A DNA stretch of 64,000 bases from Acidiphilium sp. C61. Its GTDB lineage: Bacteria > Pseudomonadota > Alphaproteobacteria > Acetobacterales > Acetobacteraceae. Below are positions 11,028-22,330 of the stretch, piece by piece. A program made the position numbers and the translations under genes. The notes under the pieces are model-generated. The model was given only the letters and a program-made list of their open reading frames with translations. It was not told the origin of the DNA and made no database searches. Location: contig NZ_CACTIA010000005.1 of assembly GCF_902712915.1 (NCBI RefSeq), forward strand, positions 806,001 to 870,000, in the 5' to 3' direction. The first letter of the stretch is position 1. Each line of letters opens with the position of its first letter.

Positions 11028-11999
11028 GCCCCGCCGCGCCGGGGCGGCGTGCGGAGCGGTGAAGCCGAGCGTCGCGAAGGTGGTTTTCATGTGCGCTGGC
11101 AGCTCCGCCTCGACGCTGAGCCGGCCGCCGCGCGGGTGCGGCAGGACCAGGCGGCGGGCGTGCAGATGCAGCTGGCGCGGAAACCCCTCGGCGAAGGCGA
11201 GGTGCTCGCCGTAAGGCGCATCGCCGAGGATCGGCGTGCCGATCGCGGCACAATGGGCGCGCAGCTGGTGGGTGCGGCCGGTGAGCGGATGCAGTTCGAG
11301 CCAGGAGAATTTCCGCCCGGCATGATCGAGGGTGCGGTAATCGGTGATCGCCTTCGCGGCATCCTCGTCGTCGCGGTCGGCGGGGCGGGTGCGCGCGCCC
11401 TGGGCGCCGCCGATGCGAGCGAGCGGCAAGTCGATCTGGCCTTCCATCGGGATCGGCAGGCCGACGACGATGGCCCAGTAGGTCTTTTCCATGTCGCGGC
11501 CGCGGAAGGCGGCGGCGAGGCGGTTGGCGGCGAAAGCGTTGCGGGCGAGGATGAGCACGCCGGAGGTGTCGCGGTCCAGCCGGTGGACGAGGCGGGGGCG
11601 TTCGGTGGCATCGAAGCGGAGCGCGTCGAGCATGCCGTCGAGATGTCTGGCGATGCCCTTGCCGCCCTGGGTGGCGAGGCCGGCGGGCTTGTCGATCACC
11701 AGCACGTCGGCGTCGCGGTGAAGGATGCGGGCGTTCAGCTCCTTGACGTCCCATTCATTGGCCGCGACCGTCTGGCGCGGCTTCGGCGCCGGGGTGTCGG
11801 GCACCGGCGGAATCCGCACTACCTGACCGGCGGCGAGATGGGTCGAGGCCTCGGCGCGCTTGCCATCCACCCTCACCTGCCCGGTGCGGCAGAATTTCTG
11901 GATCGCGCCCTGGGTAAGGCCGGGATGCAGGCTGCGGAGAAAGCGGTCGAGCCGCATGTCGGCCTGATCGGGCTCGACGGTGACGATGCGGACGCTCAT
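11025..11999 (-). CDS. RluC/RluD-family 23S rRNA pseudouridine synthase
   Basis: A 324-residue protein. An S4 RNA-binding domain covers about residues 15-65 (MRLDRFLRSLHPGLTQGAIQ). The catalytic domain follows, with the active-site aspartate D142 in HRLDRDTSG and the later motifs EKTYWAIVVG and PLTGRTHQLRAH. It isomerises uridine in ribosomal RNA; the family members RluC and RluD cannot be told apart safely. The start overlaps the rarA stop by 4 nt. The stop TAG (complement of CTA 11025-11027) lies inside the right end of the R3 repeat, suggesting that the C-terminus was set by the element. Confidence 0.9.
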   Translation of the reverse strand: MSVRIVTVEPDQADMRLDRFLRSLHPGLTQGAIQKFCRTGQVRVDGKRAEASTHLAAGQVVRIPPVPDTPAPKPRQTVAANEWDVKELNARILHRDADVLVIDKPAGLATQGGKGIARHLDGMLDALRFDATERPRLVHRLDRDTSGVLILARNAFAANRLAAAFRGRDMEKTYWAIVVGLPIPMEGQIDLPLARIGGAQGARTRPADRDDEDAAKAITDYRTLDHAGRKFSWLELHPLTGRTHQLRAHCAAIGTPILGDAPYGEHLAFAEGFPRQLHLHARRLVLPHPRGGRLSVEAELPAHMKTTFATLGFTAPHAAPARRG

Positions 12000-13330
12000 T
12001 CGCGATCCTCCCTGAGTTTGGCCCAGTGCAGCAGGCGGCGCTTGATCTCCTGTTCCGCGCCGCGGCCGGCGGGGCGGTAGAAGGTTTCGCGGCTCATGCC
12101 GTCTGGGAAATAGGTCTGGCCAGAAAAGGCCTCTTCGCTGTCGTGGTCGTATTCGTAGCCGGCGCCGTAGCCGAGATTTTTCATGAGTTTCGTGGGGGCG
12201 TTGAGGATATGGGCGGGCGGCGTCAGGCTGCCGGTGGCCTGGGCGGCGCGGCGGGCGGCGCCGAAGGCGCGGTAGGCGGCGTTCGATTTCGGCGCCGTCG
12301 CGAGGTAGAGCACGAGCTGGGCGATGGCAAGATCGCCCTCCGGGCTGCCGAGCCGCTCATAGGCCTCCCAGGCGGCGATGGCATGGGTAAGCGCAGCGGG
12401 CTCGGCGAGGCCGATATCCTCGACGGCGAAGCGGGTGAGGCGGCGGGCGATGTAGCGCGGGTCCTCGCCGCCGGCGAGCATGCGGGCATACCAGTAGAGC
12501 GCGGCGTCGGGGTCGGAGCCACGCATCGATTTGTGCAGGGCGGAGATGAGATTGTAGTGCTCCTCGCGGTCGCGATCATAGAGGGCGGCGCGGCGGGCGA
12601 TGATGGTGGCGAGGGCCGCTTCGTCGAGCGGTGCCGGCGGGTTCGCGGCGAAGATCTGCTCGGTCATGTTGAGGATGGCGCGGCCATCGCCATCCGCCAT
12701 GGCGCGGAGGGCGGCGCGGGCGGCATCGGTGAGGGCGAGCTTGCGCGCCATCACGGCTTCGGCGCGGCGGAGCAGGTGTTCCAGCGCGTCGTCATCGAGG
12801 CGGCGGAGCACGAGGACCTGGCAGCGGGAGAGCAGCGCGCCGTTCAGCTCGAAGGACGGGTTTTCGGTGGTCGCGCCGACAAGAGTGATCGTTCCCTCCT
12901 CGACCACGGGCAGGAAACCGTCCTGCTGGGCGCGGTTGAAGCGGTGGATTTCATCGACGAAGAGCAGCGTACGCGCGCCGGTGCGGCGGCGGCGGGCGGC
13001 CTCCTCGAAGACGCGCTTGAGATCGGCGACGCCGGAGAACACGGCGGAGATCTGCACGAAGACGAGACCGGCGCGGTCGGCCAGCAGGCGGGCGATGGTG
13101 GTCTTGCCGACGCCGGGCGGGCCCCAGAGGATGAGCGAGGCGAGGCTGCCGCGTTCGAGCATCCGGGTGAGCGTGCCGTCCGGCCCGACAAGATGCGGCT
13201 GGCCGATCACATCGGCGAGTTCGCGCGGGCGCAGGCGTTCGGCCAGCGGCACGGCGCCGCGCGGGGCGGATGTCTGCGCGGGCGCGGCCTCGCCGAAGAG
13301 GTCGCCGTCGGGGGATGGGGAGCGGGCCAT
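11996..13330 (-). CDS. rarA: Replication-associated recombination protein A (MgsA-type AAA+ ATPase)
   Basis: A 444-residue AAA+ protein related to clamp loaders that acts at stalled replication forks. Walker A is GPPGVGKTT, Walker B is LLFVDEIHRFNR, sensor 1 is GATTENPSFELN, and the C-terminal MgsA domain includes YNLISALHKSMRGSDPDAALYW. I choose the ATG at 13330, which has an AGAGG ribosome site 6 nt upstream. A TTG at 13348 would overlap the previous stop and add six residues. The gene is in a minus-strand chain with DUF2272 upstream and the pseudouridine synthase downstream. Confidence 0.94.
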   Translation of the reverse strand: MARSPSPDGDLFGEAAPAQTSAPRGAVPLAERLRPRELADVIGQPHLVGPDGTLTRMLERGSLASLILWGPPGVGKTTIARLLADRAGLVFVQISAVFSGVADLKRVFEEAARRRRTGARTLLFVDEIHRFNRAQQDGFLPVVEEGTITLVGATTENPSFELNGALLSRCQVLVLRRLDDDALEHLLRRAEAVMARKLALTDAARAALRAMADGDGRAILNMTEQIFAANPPAPLDEAALATIIARRAALYDRDREEHYNLISALHKSMRGSDPDAALYWYARMLAGGEDPRYIARRLTRFAVEDIGLAEPAALTHAIAAWEAYERLGSPEGDLAIAQLVLYLATAPKSNAAYRAFGAARRAAQATGSLTPPAHILNAPTKLMKNLGYGAGYEYDHDSEEAFSGQTYFPDGMSRETFYRPAGRGAEQEIKRRLLHWAKLREDRE

Positions 13331-13344
13331 CGGGCCTCTATAGT

Positions 13345-14169
13345 TCAATCGCGCCGATAGAGCACGCGCAGCACGACGAACCAGTCATACCGCGGGTCGA
13401 CGATCGTGCCATCGCGGTGCAGGAGAGTGCCGCGCGCGGTGAGCGGGACATGGGTGAGCGCGACCGTATCGTCGACATTGCCGCCGATGATGGAAAGTTC
13501 GGATGGCGTGGCGGCGGTGACGATGGCGCAGTGCGCCGGGAAATATCCATTGGTGGGCAGATCGGCATAGGTGATGCGGGCGGCGCTGCCGCGTCCGGCG
13601 CAGATGAGGTCGCCGGGCGCAGGCGCGTAGGTCGCGGGATTTTTGGCCCGGAGTTCGGAAGGTTTCGCGGCGTGAGGGGTGCCGTCATGGGCGGCACGCC
13701 AGGCGGCGTCGATATACCGGGCGTGGTCGGGCGCGTAGGGGAAATTCCGGCCGGCGCCGGCCATGCGCATGACATAGGATATGAAGGCGGCGGACCAGGC
13801 GTAGCGTCCGTTCACCGCGCGGGGAAAGACCCGACCCGCCGCATCGTGCTTGCCGGTCCAGCGATCTTCCTGATGGCCGGCGTTCATGCCGATCCACCAG
13901 TAAAGCCCGACTTCCTGCCAGCCGGCATCGTCGCGCTCCTGCAGCGCTGGCGGCGGCAACACCGGCTCCTCATCGGCGGGGCCGTCGATCACCGGGCTGC
14001 CCCAGTAGCGCCATTCCCCCTCGGCCACGCCAATGGCAGCGCTGCGGGAGAACGCGGCATAGGGCTTGCTGGCGAAGGGCGGCGCATGCGCATCCGGCCG
14101 CATCGCGCAGCCCGCAAGTGCTGCGAGCAGTGCGACGAGGCCGAGGGCGCGGCGCGCCGCCGTGTTCAC
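13345..14169 (-). CDS. DUF2272 domain lipoprotein
   Basis: A 274-residue protein. Residues 1-21 are a lipoprotein signal ending in the lipobox LAGC, so it is probably membrane-anchored in the periplasm. The rest matches DUF2272: [11 protein letters not shown], a Cys/His-type CHAP-like pattern ([20 protein letters not shown]) and [14 protein letters not shown]. The domain resembles amidase-like NlpC/CHAP folds, but no activity is established. The GTG start overlaps the mtnA stop by 4 nt. Confidence 0.82.
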   Translation of the reverse strand: MNTAARRALGLVALLAALAGCAMRPDAHAPPFASKPYAAFSRSAAIGVAEGEWRYWGSPVIDGPADEEPVLPPPALQERDDAGWQEVGLYWWIGMNAGHQEDRWTGKHDAAGRVFPRAVNGRYAWSAAFISYVMRMAGAGRNFPYAPDHARYIDAAWRAAHDGTPHAAKPSELRAKNPATYAPAPGDLICAGRGSAARITYADLPTNGYFPAHCAIVTAATPSELSIIGGNVDDTVALTHVPLTARGTLLHRDGTIVDPRYDWFVVLRVLYRRD

Positions 14170-15269
14170 GCCGCCGTCTGCAACGCCTGGTCGGGGAACA
14201 TCGCAGCCAGCGCCGGCGCACTCGCCGCACAGATGCCGCGCTCGGTGATCAGGCCGGAGACGAGGCGCGCGGGGGTGACGTCGAAGGCGGGATTGGCGGC
14301 GGGACTGTCCTTCGGGACGATGCGGACGGTCATCATCGCACCATCGAGCGCGCGGCCGGTGATGGTGGTGACCTCGGCCGGCGCGCGTTCCTCGATCGGT
14401 ATGTCGGAGAGCCCGTCCGCGATCGTCCAGTCGATCGTCGAGGAGGGCAACGCCACGTAGAACGGCACGCCATTGTCGCGCGCGGCGAGCGCCTTAAGAT
14501 AAGTGCCGATCTTGTTGGCGACATCGCCGGCGCGGGTGACACGGTCGGTGCCAACGATGACCATGTCGACCTCGCCGCGCTGCATGAAATGGCCGCCGGC
14601 ATTGTCGACGATCACGGTGTGCGGCACGCCGTGCTTGCCGAGTTCCCAGGCGGTGAGCGAGAAACCCTGGTTGCGCGGGCGGGTTTCATCGACGAGGACA
14701 TGAACGTCGATGCCGGCATCATGCGCCATGTAGATCGGCGCGAGCGCCGTCCCCCAGTCGACCGTCGCGATCCAGCCGGCATTGCAATGGGTGAGGATGT
14801 TGACGCGGCGGCTTCCCTGCGCGCGGGCGCGGATGAGGCCGAGACCGTGCTCGCCGATGGCGCGGTTGGTCGCCACATCCTCGTCGCAGATCGCGGCGGC
14901 CTCGGCATAGGCGGCGTCGGCACGCTCGGCGGGCGGATGCGCAGCGAGGGCGCGCTGCATGCGCATGAGCGCCCAGCGGAGATTGATCGCGGTCGGCCGC
15001 GTTGCGGCGAGCATGGGAATGACCGTCGCCAGCGCTTCATCCGATGGATCGGCGCGCATGGCCAGCGCAACGCCATAGGCGGCGGTGGCGCCGATCAGCG
15101 GGGCGCCGCGCACGAGCATCGCGCTGATCGCATGCGCGACCTGCGCCGGCGCGGTCAGACGGGGAATCTCGATGGCCCAGGGCAGCCTGGTCTGGTCGAT
15201 GATGCGGACCGACCAGCGGTCGGACTCGTCGACCCAGATCGAACGATAGGGCGTGCCGTCGATTTTCAT
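14166..15269 (-). CDS. mtnA: S-methyl-5-thioribose-1-phosphate isomerase
   Basis: A 367-residue enzyme of the methionine salvage pathway that converts methylthioribose-1-phosphate to methylthioribulose-1-phosphate. The N-terminal motif [14 protein letters not shown], the catalytic-cysteine motif NILTHCNAG and the aspartate motif [19 protein letters not shown] are all present. A strong GAGGTGA ribosome site precedes the ATG. No other mtn gene is adjacent. A tandem repeat array lies 95-222 bp upstream. Confidence 0.94.
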   Translation of the reverse strand: MKIDGTPYRSIWVDESDRWSVRIIDQTRLPWAIEIPRLTAPAQVAHAISAMLVRGAPLIGATAAYGVALAMRADPSDEALATVIPMLAATRPTAINLRWALMRMQRALAAHPPAERADAAYAEAAAICDEDVATNRAIGEHGLGLIRARAQGSRRVNILTHCNAGWIATVDWGTALAPIYMAHDAGIDVHVLVDETRPRNQGFSLTAWELGKHGVPHTVIVDNAGGHFMQRGEVDMVIVGTDRVTRAGDVANKIGTYLKALAARDNGVPFYVALPSSTIDWTIADGLSDIPIEERAPAEVTTITGRALDGAMMTVRIVPKDSPAANPAFDVTPARLVSGLITERGICAASAPALAAMFPDQALQTAA

Positions 15270-15363
15270 CTCTCACCTCGAAACTGCGTAAGCCGATCTG
15301 GCGCGAGGCAGGGCGCCGCGTCAATCGCCGCGCGCGCATGGCGTGGTTCGGGACGATGATCCG

Positions 15364-15491
15364 GCGCGCTCACACTGATATTTTCGCGCGCTCACACTCG
15401 GGGCTTTCACGCGCTCACGCGCGTTGTTTCAGCGCACTTACGCTGATATCTTTTTGCGCGCTTACGCTGGTATCTTTTTGCGCGCTTACGC
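15364..15491. repeat. Tandem array of about six imperfect ~22-24-bp repeats
   Basis: Units begin near 15364, 15386, 15409, 15432, 15456 and 15480 and follow the pattern GCGCGCTYACRCTGATATC then a short T-run. The two units at 15432-15479 are nearly identical. The last unit runs into the 3' end of the UPF0262 gene and contains its stop codon. There are no unique spacers, so it is not a CRISPR. It lies upstream of mtnA and could be protein-binding iterons or a slippage product. Confidence 0.8.
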
Positions 15492-15974
15492 GCGACGATG
15501 CAGCGCGCAGATGAGGGTGAAGAGGCGGCGGGCGGTGTCGAAATCGAGCAGCACCTTGCCGTTGAGCCGGGCCATCACGAGTTCGGCGCCCTCGTTGTGC
15601 AGGCCGCGGCGGCCCATGTCGATGGCCTGGATCCGCGCCTCGCGGCCTTCGGCGACGGCGGCGGCATAGCTGTCGAGCAACATCTGGTAGTCGCGGATCA
15701 TCGAGCGGAACGGACCCGGAGCGAGGACGAGGGTTTGCTGCGTTGCGTCGGATTCGTCGCGAATGTCGAAAACCAGCCGGCCATCCTGCACGGAGAGATG
15801 AAGGATGGTGGCGGCTTCGGGATGCGTGGCGAGGGCGAAACGGTTATCCGCCGCAAGATCGGCGATGGCCTGGTTGCGGTCGGCCTCCTGCATCGGCGAA
15901 AGCGCGCCGCCGATCTCTTCATCGAGCACAACGCGGCGCAGGCGGCCGCGGATGTCGGACGCGCCGTCAGCCAT
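15486..15974 (-). CDS. UPF0262 family protein
   Basis: A 162-residue protein of unknown function that is widely conserved in Alphaproteobacteria. Family signatures are DRNQAIADL, GRLVFDIRDE, LAPGPFRSMIRDYQ, AIDMGRRGLHNEGAEL and FDTARRLFTLICALH. I start at ATG 15974, where homology begins; upstream in-frame codons inside the DUF983 gene are not needed. It overlaps the DUF983 gene end by 8 nt. Its TAA stop is within the last unit of the tandem array. Confidence 0.9.
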   Translation of the reverse strand: MADGASDIRGRLRRVVLDEEIGGALSPMQEADRNQAIADLAADNRFALATHPEAATILHLSVQDGRLVFDIRDESDATQQTLVLAPGPFRSMIRDYQMLLDSYAAAVAEGREARIQAIDMGRRGLHNEGAELVMARLNGKVLLDFDTARRLFTLICALHRRA

Positions 15975-16425
15975 TGCCGGACGGCACCACCCTCGGCGCC
16001 GGGCGCAGCAGATTGACCTTGAGCATGATCGCGAGCGTGGCACCCTTGATCGGCCGCATCATCAGCAGGATCAGCGCGAGCGTCAGCGGCACGAAGATGA
16101 ACAGCGAGGCAACCCAGCTCATGCCGCCATCATAGTCGGCCGTCACCATCAGCAGGATGACGATATGCAGCGCGATGACGAGGGTAAGATAGATCGGCGC
16201 ATCGTCGCACGGCACGCGGCCAAGCGGAGCGGCACAGGAGGAACATTCGCGCCGCACCTTGAGATACCCATCGAAGGCGGAGACTTCGCCGCAAGCGGGG
16301 CAGCGCATCGACAGGCCACGACCGAGGGCGATGCGCCAGCCTGGCATGGCGACCTCGTGCTGTGCGCGCCCGCGCGGTGCGATCCAGGTGATATCGGTAT
16401 CGTCGGCCACGCTCGGATTTCCCAT
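15967..16425 (-). CDS. DUF983 family membrane protein with zinc ribbon
   Basis: A 152-residue protein. A four-cysteine ribbon (RCPACGE at about 41 and CSSCAAPLG at about 61) precedes two transmembrane helices (LTLVIALHIVILLMV and VASLFIFVPLTLALILLMM). This is the DUF983 layout, found near cytochrome oxidase or other respiratory genes in many alphaproteobacteria; function is unknown. It is the first gene of the minus-strand run that continues with UPF0262. Confidence 0.83.
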   Translation of the reverse strand: MGNPSVADDTDITWIAPRGRAQHEVAMPGWRIALGRGLSMRCPACGEVSAFDGYLKVRRECSSCAAPLGRVPCDDAPIYLTLVIALHIVILLMVTADYDGGMSWVASLFIFVPLTLALILLMMRPIKGATLAIMLKVNLLRPAPRVVPSGNG

Positions 16426-16994
16426 GGCATTGTCTGGAATGATCTCCGGACGATGACATGATCGGCCCGAAGCGACGCGGACGCAAGCCTTTCAGCGCGG
16501 CGGCAGAGTGGGAATGCGCGGAGCGCAGGACGGATCTCATGCGGCGTTTGACAGTCAAGACGATGCGAAACCGCATCAGAGCCGCGAAAAAACGCAAAAA
16601 ACAGGCGCCGCGCAAGGAAGTGCCGACGCTTTTTGTTGACACAGCATATTCATACGGCCGATAGCGGAAATTGCGTGCGCCGCGCGATTCGCGTCGCAGA
16701 ACTGTCAAGAGCCGATCGGTCAAATCGAGTAACGCACGCGAAAGGGAAGGATGGACACTGGCCGCGATCACGCGAAGCCAGGCCTCGAAACGACGGGAAG
16801 ACTGCCTGCACGACGATGACAACCGCGATGGCGTCACCTCGACTAACCGGACATCAACGGACCCGCTCCGCAAACTCCAGCGATGTTAGAACTTCAGAGG
16901 TGACGCGGCCCCGAGCGGGGCGATGGCGGCCTCGGTCATTGGCAACGGCAAGGCTGACCGCGTTACCCGCAACCCCGAGCGAAGGAACAACCTC
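16426..16994. other. Long 569-bp gap between DUF983 and the histone-like gene
   Basis: This gap is less GC-rich than its surroundings and is presumably the regulatory region of both divergent genes. TTGACA hexamers occur on the plus strand at 16548-16553 and 16636-16641. The second has a weak candidate -10 (CGATAG) 17 nt downstream. An ATG at 16458 opens a 68-codon reading frame for a very basic peptide (many Arg/Lys, including KKRKKQ), but it has no recognisable family and a poor ribosome site, so I do not call it a gene. Confidence 0.4.
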
Positions 16995-17915
16995 GTGACC
17001 AAGCAAACCGAACCGCGCGCCAAGGCCCTCGCCATACGCGCCAGCACCAGGACCACTGCGAAAACCGCCTCGAAGACCAAGACAGCCACCGCAAAAGGCG
17101 CAACCACGAAACCGGCCGCCAAGGCAAAGCCGAAGGCAGCGCCTGCAAAGATCGCAACACCGAAGGCGATGGCCAAAAAGCCGGCGGTAACGGCGAAAGC
17201 CCCGAAGAGTGCCGCCACAAAGGCCGCGACGAAGACGATTTCGGCCGCGAAGCCGAGCGCGAAGACCACCGCCACCAAGGCCGGCGCCACCAAGGCCGGC
17301 GCCGCGAAGGGTGCGGCGACGAAGACCGCCAGCGCCAAGGCTCCCGTCATGAAATCCGCTGCGGCGAAGACCGCGGCGAAGGCGACGGGCAAGACCGCCG
17401 CAAAGACAGGCAGCAAGGCCCCGACCAAGAAGACGACGACCACAAAGGCGGCGACGAAGATCACTGCGAAGACATCGACGCAAGCCAAGGCCGGTGCGAA
17501 GACCGCCGTGAAGAGCAGCGCAAAGTCCGCGACGAAACCTGCGGCGAAGACAGCCGCAAAAGCTGCTGCCGGCAAGCCAGCCAGCACGAAAGCCGCCCCG
17601 GCAAAGGCCGCAGTTGCGAAGGCGACGGCGAAGGTGACGGCGAAGACGGCAACAAAGACTGTAGCAAAGCCTGCAGCGAAGACGGGCGCCAAGGCCGCGG
17701 CTCCGGCCAAGACGGTGAGCCGCACCGCGGCGACGACGCGGAAGACCGCAAATGGCAAGCCGACCAGCGCGGCTCGCGCCACACCGGACCGGCGCGCCGT
17801 GAAACCGGTTATCACACGGCCGTCGGCGAAAGCGGCGCGCAAGGCGGAGCCCGCTTCACCGTCCACCACCCCGGCGCCGGACACCGCCCCCGAGGGCGAG
17901 GACAGCGGCAGCTGA
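16995..17915 (+). CDS. Histone H1-like Lys/Ala/Thr-rich protein
   Basis: A 306-residue low-complexity protein made almost entirely of Ala, Lys, Thr and Pro, with repeated motifs such as AAKTA, ATKAG and KPAAKT. This resembles the C-terminal tail of histone H1 and bacterial H1-like nucleoid proteins (AlgP or HctB types). It has no folded domain that I can see. The likely role is DNA binding or compaction, which is inference from composition. I choose the GTG at 16995, with AAGGA 8 nt upstream, over longer in-frame starts. A long reading frame on the opposite strand is an artefact of the repetitive codons. Confidence 0.78.
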   Translation: MTKQTEPRAKALAIRASTRTTAKTASKTKTATAKGATTKPAAKAKPKAAPAKIATPKAMAKKPAVTAKAPKSAATKAATKTISAAKPSAKTTATKAGATKAGAAKGAATKTASAKAPVMKSAAAKTAAKATGKTAAKTGSKAPTKKTTTTKAATKITAKTSTQAKAGAKTAVKSSAKSATKPAAKTAAKAAAGKPASTKAAPAKAAVAKATAKVTAKTATKTVAKPAAKTGAKAAAPAKTVSRTAATTRKTANGKPTSAARATPDRRAVKPVITRPSAKAARKAEPASPSTTPAPDTAPEGEDSGS

Positions 17916-17961
17916 TATACCGCTCATAAGGCGACGACTGATTACGCCCTGCCGTTACGTG

Positions 17962-17993
17962 TACCCGACCGGATGGAACCATCCGGTCGGGTA
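17962..17993. terminator. Perfect 32-nt palindrome after the histone-like gene (R4)
   Basis: Two 15-nt arms, TACCCGACCGGATGG and its exact complement, flank a 2-nt loop. The inner part resembles the CCGATCAGATGG core of the repeat family. It lies between the convergent histone-like and EipB genes, 17 nt from the EipB stop. It has no T-run, but position and strength suggest a two-way terminator. Confidence 0.65.
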
Positions 17994-18010
17994 ACGCGGA
18001 CCTGCCGAAA

Positions 18011-18834
18011 TCAGCCCTTGGCGCTCGCCCGGTCAGGCCGCCTGTGGGACGACGGGCAGGCATTCTTGAGGATGGCGAGCGAGGTCAGCTTGCCGGTCAT
18101 CACGAAATTGCCGAAATCGAGCCGGACATCGCGCGAGACGCCGTTGGTGAAATAGCGCATCTGCGTGCGGAAATCCGGCTCGTCGTCCTTTTCGGTGCGG
18201 GGCCAGAAGCCGATATCCACCAGGGCCGAGGGCAGTTTCGCAAGGTCGGCGAAGCGGTCGTGCTGCGGCTGCCGGCGTTGGAGAATGGCGACGAATGTAT
18301 GCTCCGCACCGCGGCTCGACGTGCCGTCGAACAGCGGCGGATCGATGCCCTGCTTGCCGGCCTCGGCGGCTTCGAGAATGGTGCGGGTATGCGCCATCGG
18401 GAACAGCGTGCCGGCAGGCAGTGTTTCGGTCCGCCCCTTCGGGACGATATAGGTCACCTTGCCATCTTTGGGGCCCATCACGGCGGTGCCCTGGTCCTCC
18501 ACCTTCATCGAGGTGCCGTTGCCCTGGCGGAGCAGGAAGGTGAAGTGCCGGCCGTCCTTCGCCTCCCAGGTATCGTAGTCGCTGATGGTGCGGCTCAGCG
18601 TGCCGTCCTGGTTGCGGATCAGCAGGGTCATCTTCTGGCTGACCGTGTAGGCATCGCAGGTGTTGCGCACGTTGAATTCGAGGCGGCCGGTGGCGCCGGT
18701 GACGGAATGGCCGCGCACCTTGGACAGGGTCAGCGTGTAGCTGGCATTCTGCCCGACCAGATGGATCGGCGCGCCGGCTGACGCGACGGCGGGAAGCGCG
18801 AGCGCGGCGAGCAGGGCCGCAGCGAGGACGGGTT

Positions 18835-18838
<4 letters not shown>
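18011..18838 (-). CDS. eipB: EipB-family (DUF1849) periplasmic envelope integrity protein
   Basis: A 275-residue protein with a cleavable signal peptide (about residues 1-21, [18 protein letters not shown]). The mature part begins with [17 protein letters not shown] and carries the family pattern [11 protein letters not shown] and [13 protein letters not shown]. Two conserved cysteines, in NTCDAYT and near the C-terminus in KNACPS, match the disulfide pair known in EipB of Brucella. EipB supports cell-envelope integrity in the periplasm. The start overlaps the uvrB stop by 4 nt, an unexpected pairing of an envelope gene with DNA repair. Confidence 0.85.
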
Positions 18839-21018
<2,180 letters not shown>

Positions 21019-21049
21019 GCGGATGTGGACCGGGTTCAGCCGCGCGAGG

Positions 21050-21520
21050 TCAGGACTTCTTCGACTCGACGAGAGTCTTCATCTCGTCCATCGCCTCGGA
21101 GAAGCGCTTGTTCAGCGTTTCCACCGCATCGTGGCTGGAGCGCTGGATGAGATCGCCGAGATCGCGCATGTTGGCGACGGCCGTTTCATACGCGTTCTTG
21201 AGCAGTTCGGCCTGTTTCGCCGCGCGGTCCTGCGAGCCGGTGACGGAGGCGAACCCGCGCAGCTCCTCGGAGAGTTCCGTCATGGTTTTCTGCATGATCT
21301 CCATGTGTCGCCGGGCGACGGCCTGGGCACCTTCGAGGGCGACGCGGTTGGCTTCCGACAGCGCCTCGAGATTGCGGCGATAGGCGGCGAGCACGACCTC
21401 GACATCCGCCATGGCGGGAAGCTTCATCGCGCCGAATGCCTTGGTGAAGTCGAAATCCGGCAGGAAGGATGGCATCGCGCCGTGTTCGGCACCGTGCTTC
21501 GATTTGGGGGATTCGGCCAT
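21050..21520 (-). CDS. Phasin family protein
   Basis: A 156-residue, mostly helical protein. The stretch [20 protein letters not shown] through [15 protein letters not shown] is the phasin_2 signature. Phasins coat polyhydroxyalkanoate granules in the cytoplasm and sometimes have chaperone roles. The ATG at 21520 has a strong GAGGAG ribosome site; an in-frame start 20 codons upstream is less likely. No PHA synthase gene is in this window, so the link to granules rests on the family alone. Confidence 0.85.
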   Translation of the reverse strand: MAESPKSKHGAEHGAMPSFLPDFDFTKAFGAMKLPAMADVEVVLAAYRRNLEALSEANRVALEGAQAVARRHMEIMQKTMTELSEELRGFASVTGSQDRAAKQAELLKNAYETAVANMRDLGDLIQRSSHDAVETLNKRFSEAMDEMKTLVESKKS

Positions 21521-21612
21521 GAAACGACTCCTCTGCTGGATATGGGGCATCGATAGGGGCAGACCGCGCTGCCGCCGCAACTCTAGACCCGGCGCTGCGG
21601 AATCGCGAGGGC

Positions 21613-22260
21613 TTATGTGCCCTCCGCCGGGTCAGCCGAAAGGTCAGGCGCAGGGGTGAAGTGCGCATCCTCATCCGCCTCGGCGGCGAGCGGGCGGGTG
21701 CCGTTGAGCTGGAGGGCGGCCTGCTCGGCGCGGGTCAGGGCGGTATCGAGGGCGGCCATCGTGGTCGAGAGATCCTCGCTCTCGTCGCGCAGCCAGGCCC
21801 GCACCGTCCAGGCCCAGACCGCGAGCATCCCGCGCTTGCGCAGGGCGCCGCGCAGCCCGGCAGCGGAGACTCCGGCACCTTCCAGCATCCAGCCCATCGA
21901 GGCGAGATTGGCGCGGGCGAGCCAGCAGGCGAGCAGCGGATCGGTCGGGATGTGGCGCAGCAGGGCGATGACGCCCGCGCGATGCTGCTGGAGGAAATCG
22001 ATGCGGCGCATGACGATGTCGAACAGCCGGTCGCGCACCGCGCCGTCCGCTGCCGCACCGTGCAGGGCGTGCATGTCGGCAAGCCGGCCGAAGCGGGCGA
22101 GGATCATCCCCGTGCAGGCGAAGCTGCGACGGGCGCGATCGAGATCGAGCCCGCCATGGCGGGCGGCGGCGGCGGCGGTCACAAGGCGCCAGCCCTGGCT
22201 CGCGCCAAGGTCGAAGGCGGCTGCGACCAGATCCTGTTCGAAACGTTCCGTGCTGCTCAT
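21613..22260 (-). CDS. COQ9-family protein (ubiquinone biosynthesis accessory factor)
   Basis: A 215-residue all-helical protein of the COQ9 family, which has a TetR-like fold. Supporting stretches are FEQDLVAAAFDLGASQGWRLVT, RLFDIVMRRIDFLQQHRAGV and LARANLASMGWMLEGAGV. In eukaryotes COQ9 binds lipid and assists the COQ7 hydroxylase, and here the coq7 gene lies directly upstream, 70 bp away. A TetR regulator is the main alternative, but the N-terminal DNA-binding helix-turn-helix is not convincing. Confidence 0.82.
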   Translation of the reverse strand: MSSTERFEQDLVAAAFDLGASQGWRLVTAAAAARHGGLDLDRARRSFACTGMILARFGRLADMHALHGAAADGAVRDRLFDIVMRRIDFLQQHRAGVIALLRHIPTDPLLACWLARANLASMGWMLEGAGVSAAGLRGALRKRGMLAVWAWTVRAWLRDESEDLSTTMAALDTALTRAEQAALQLNGTRPLAAEADEDAHFTPAPDLSADPAEGT

Positions 22261-22330
22261 GGATGCTGATGTAGGATGGTGGGGCGGCGCTGCCAACCGC
22301 CCTGCCCTGCCGGCAATGCCGTGCTGCGGA

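Noticed and set aside
15364..15491. CRISPR array
   Set aside because: The units are contiguous imperfect repeats without unique spacers, and no cas genes are present.
15424..15669. A plus-strand frame reading through the tandem repeats (RTYADIFLRAYAGIF pattern)
   Set aside because: The repeated peptide only reflects the DNA repeats, and the rest is antisense to UPF0262.
16886..17884. A minus-strand frame opposite the histone-like gene giving a Val/Ala/Phe-rich, membrane-like protein
   Set aside because: It is the automatic complement of Lys/Ala/Thr codon repeats. It has no ribosome site or homology pattern.
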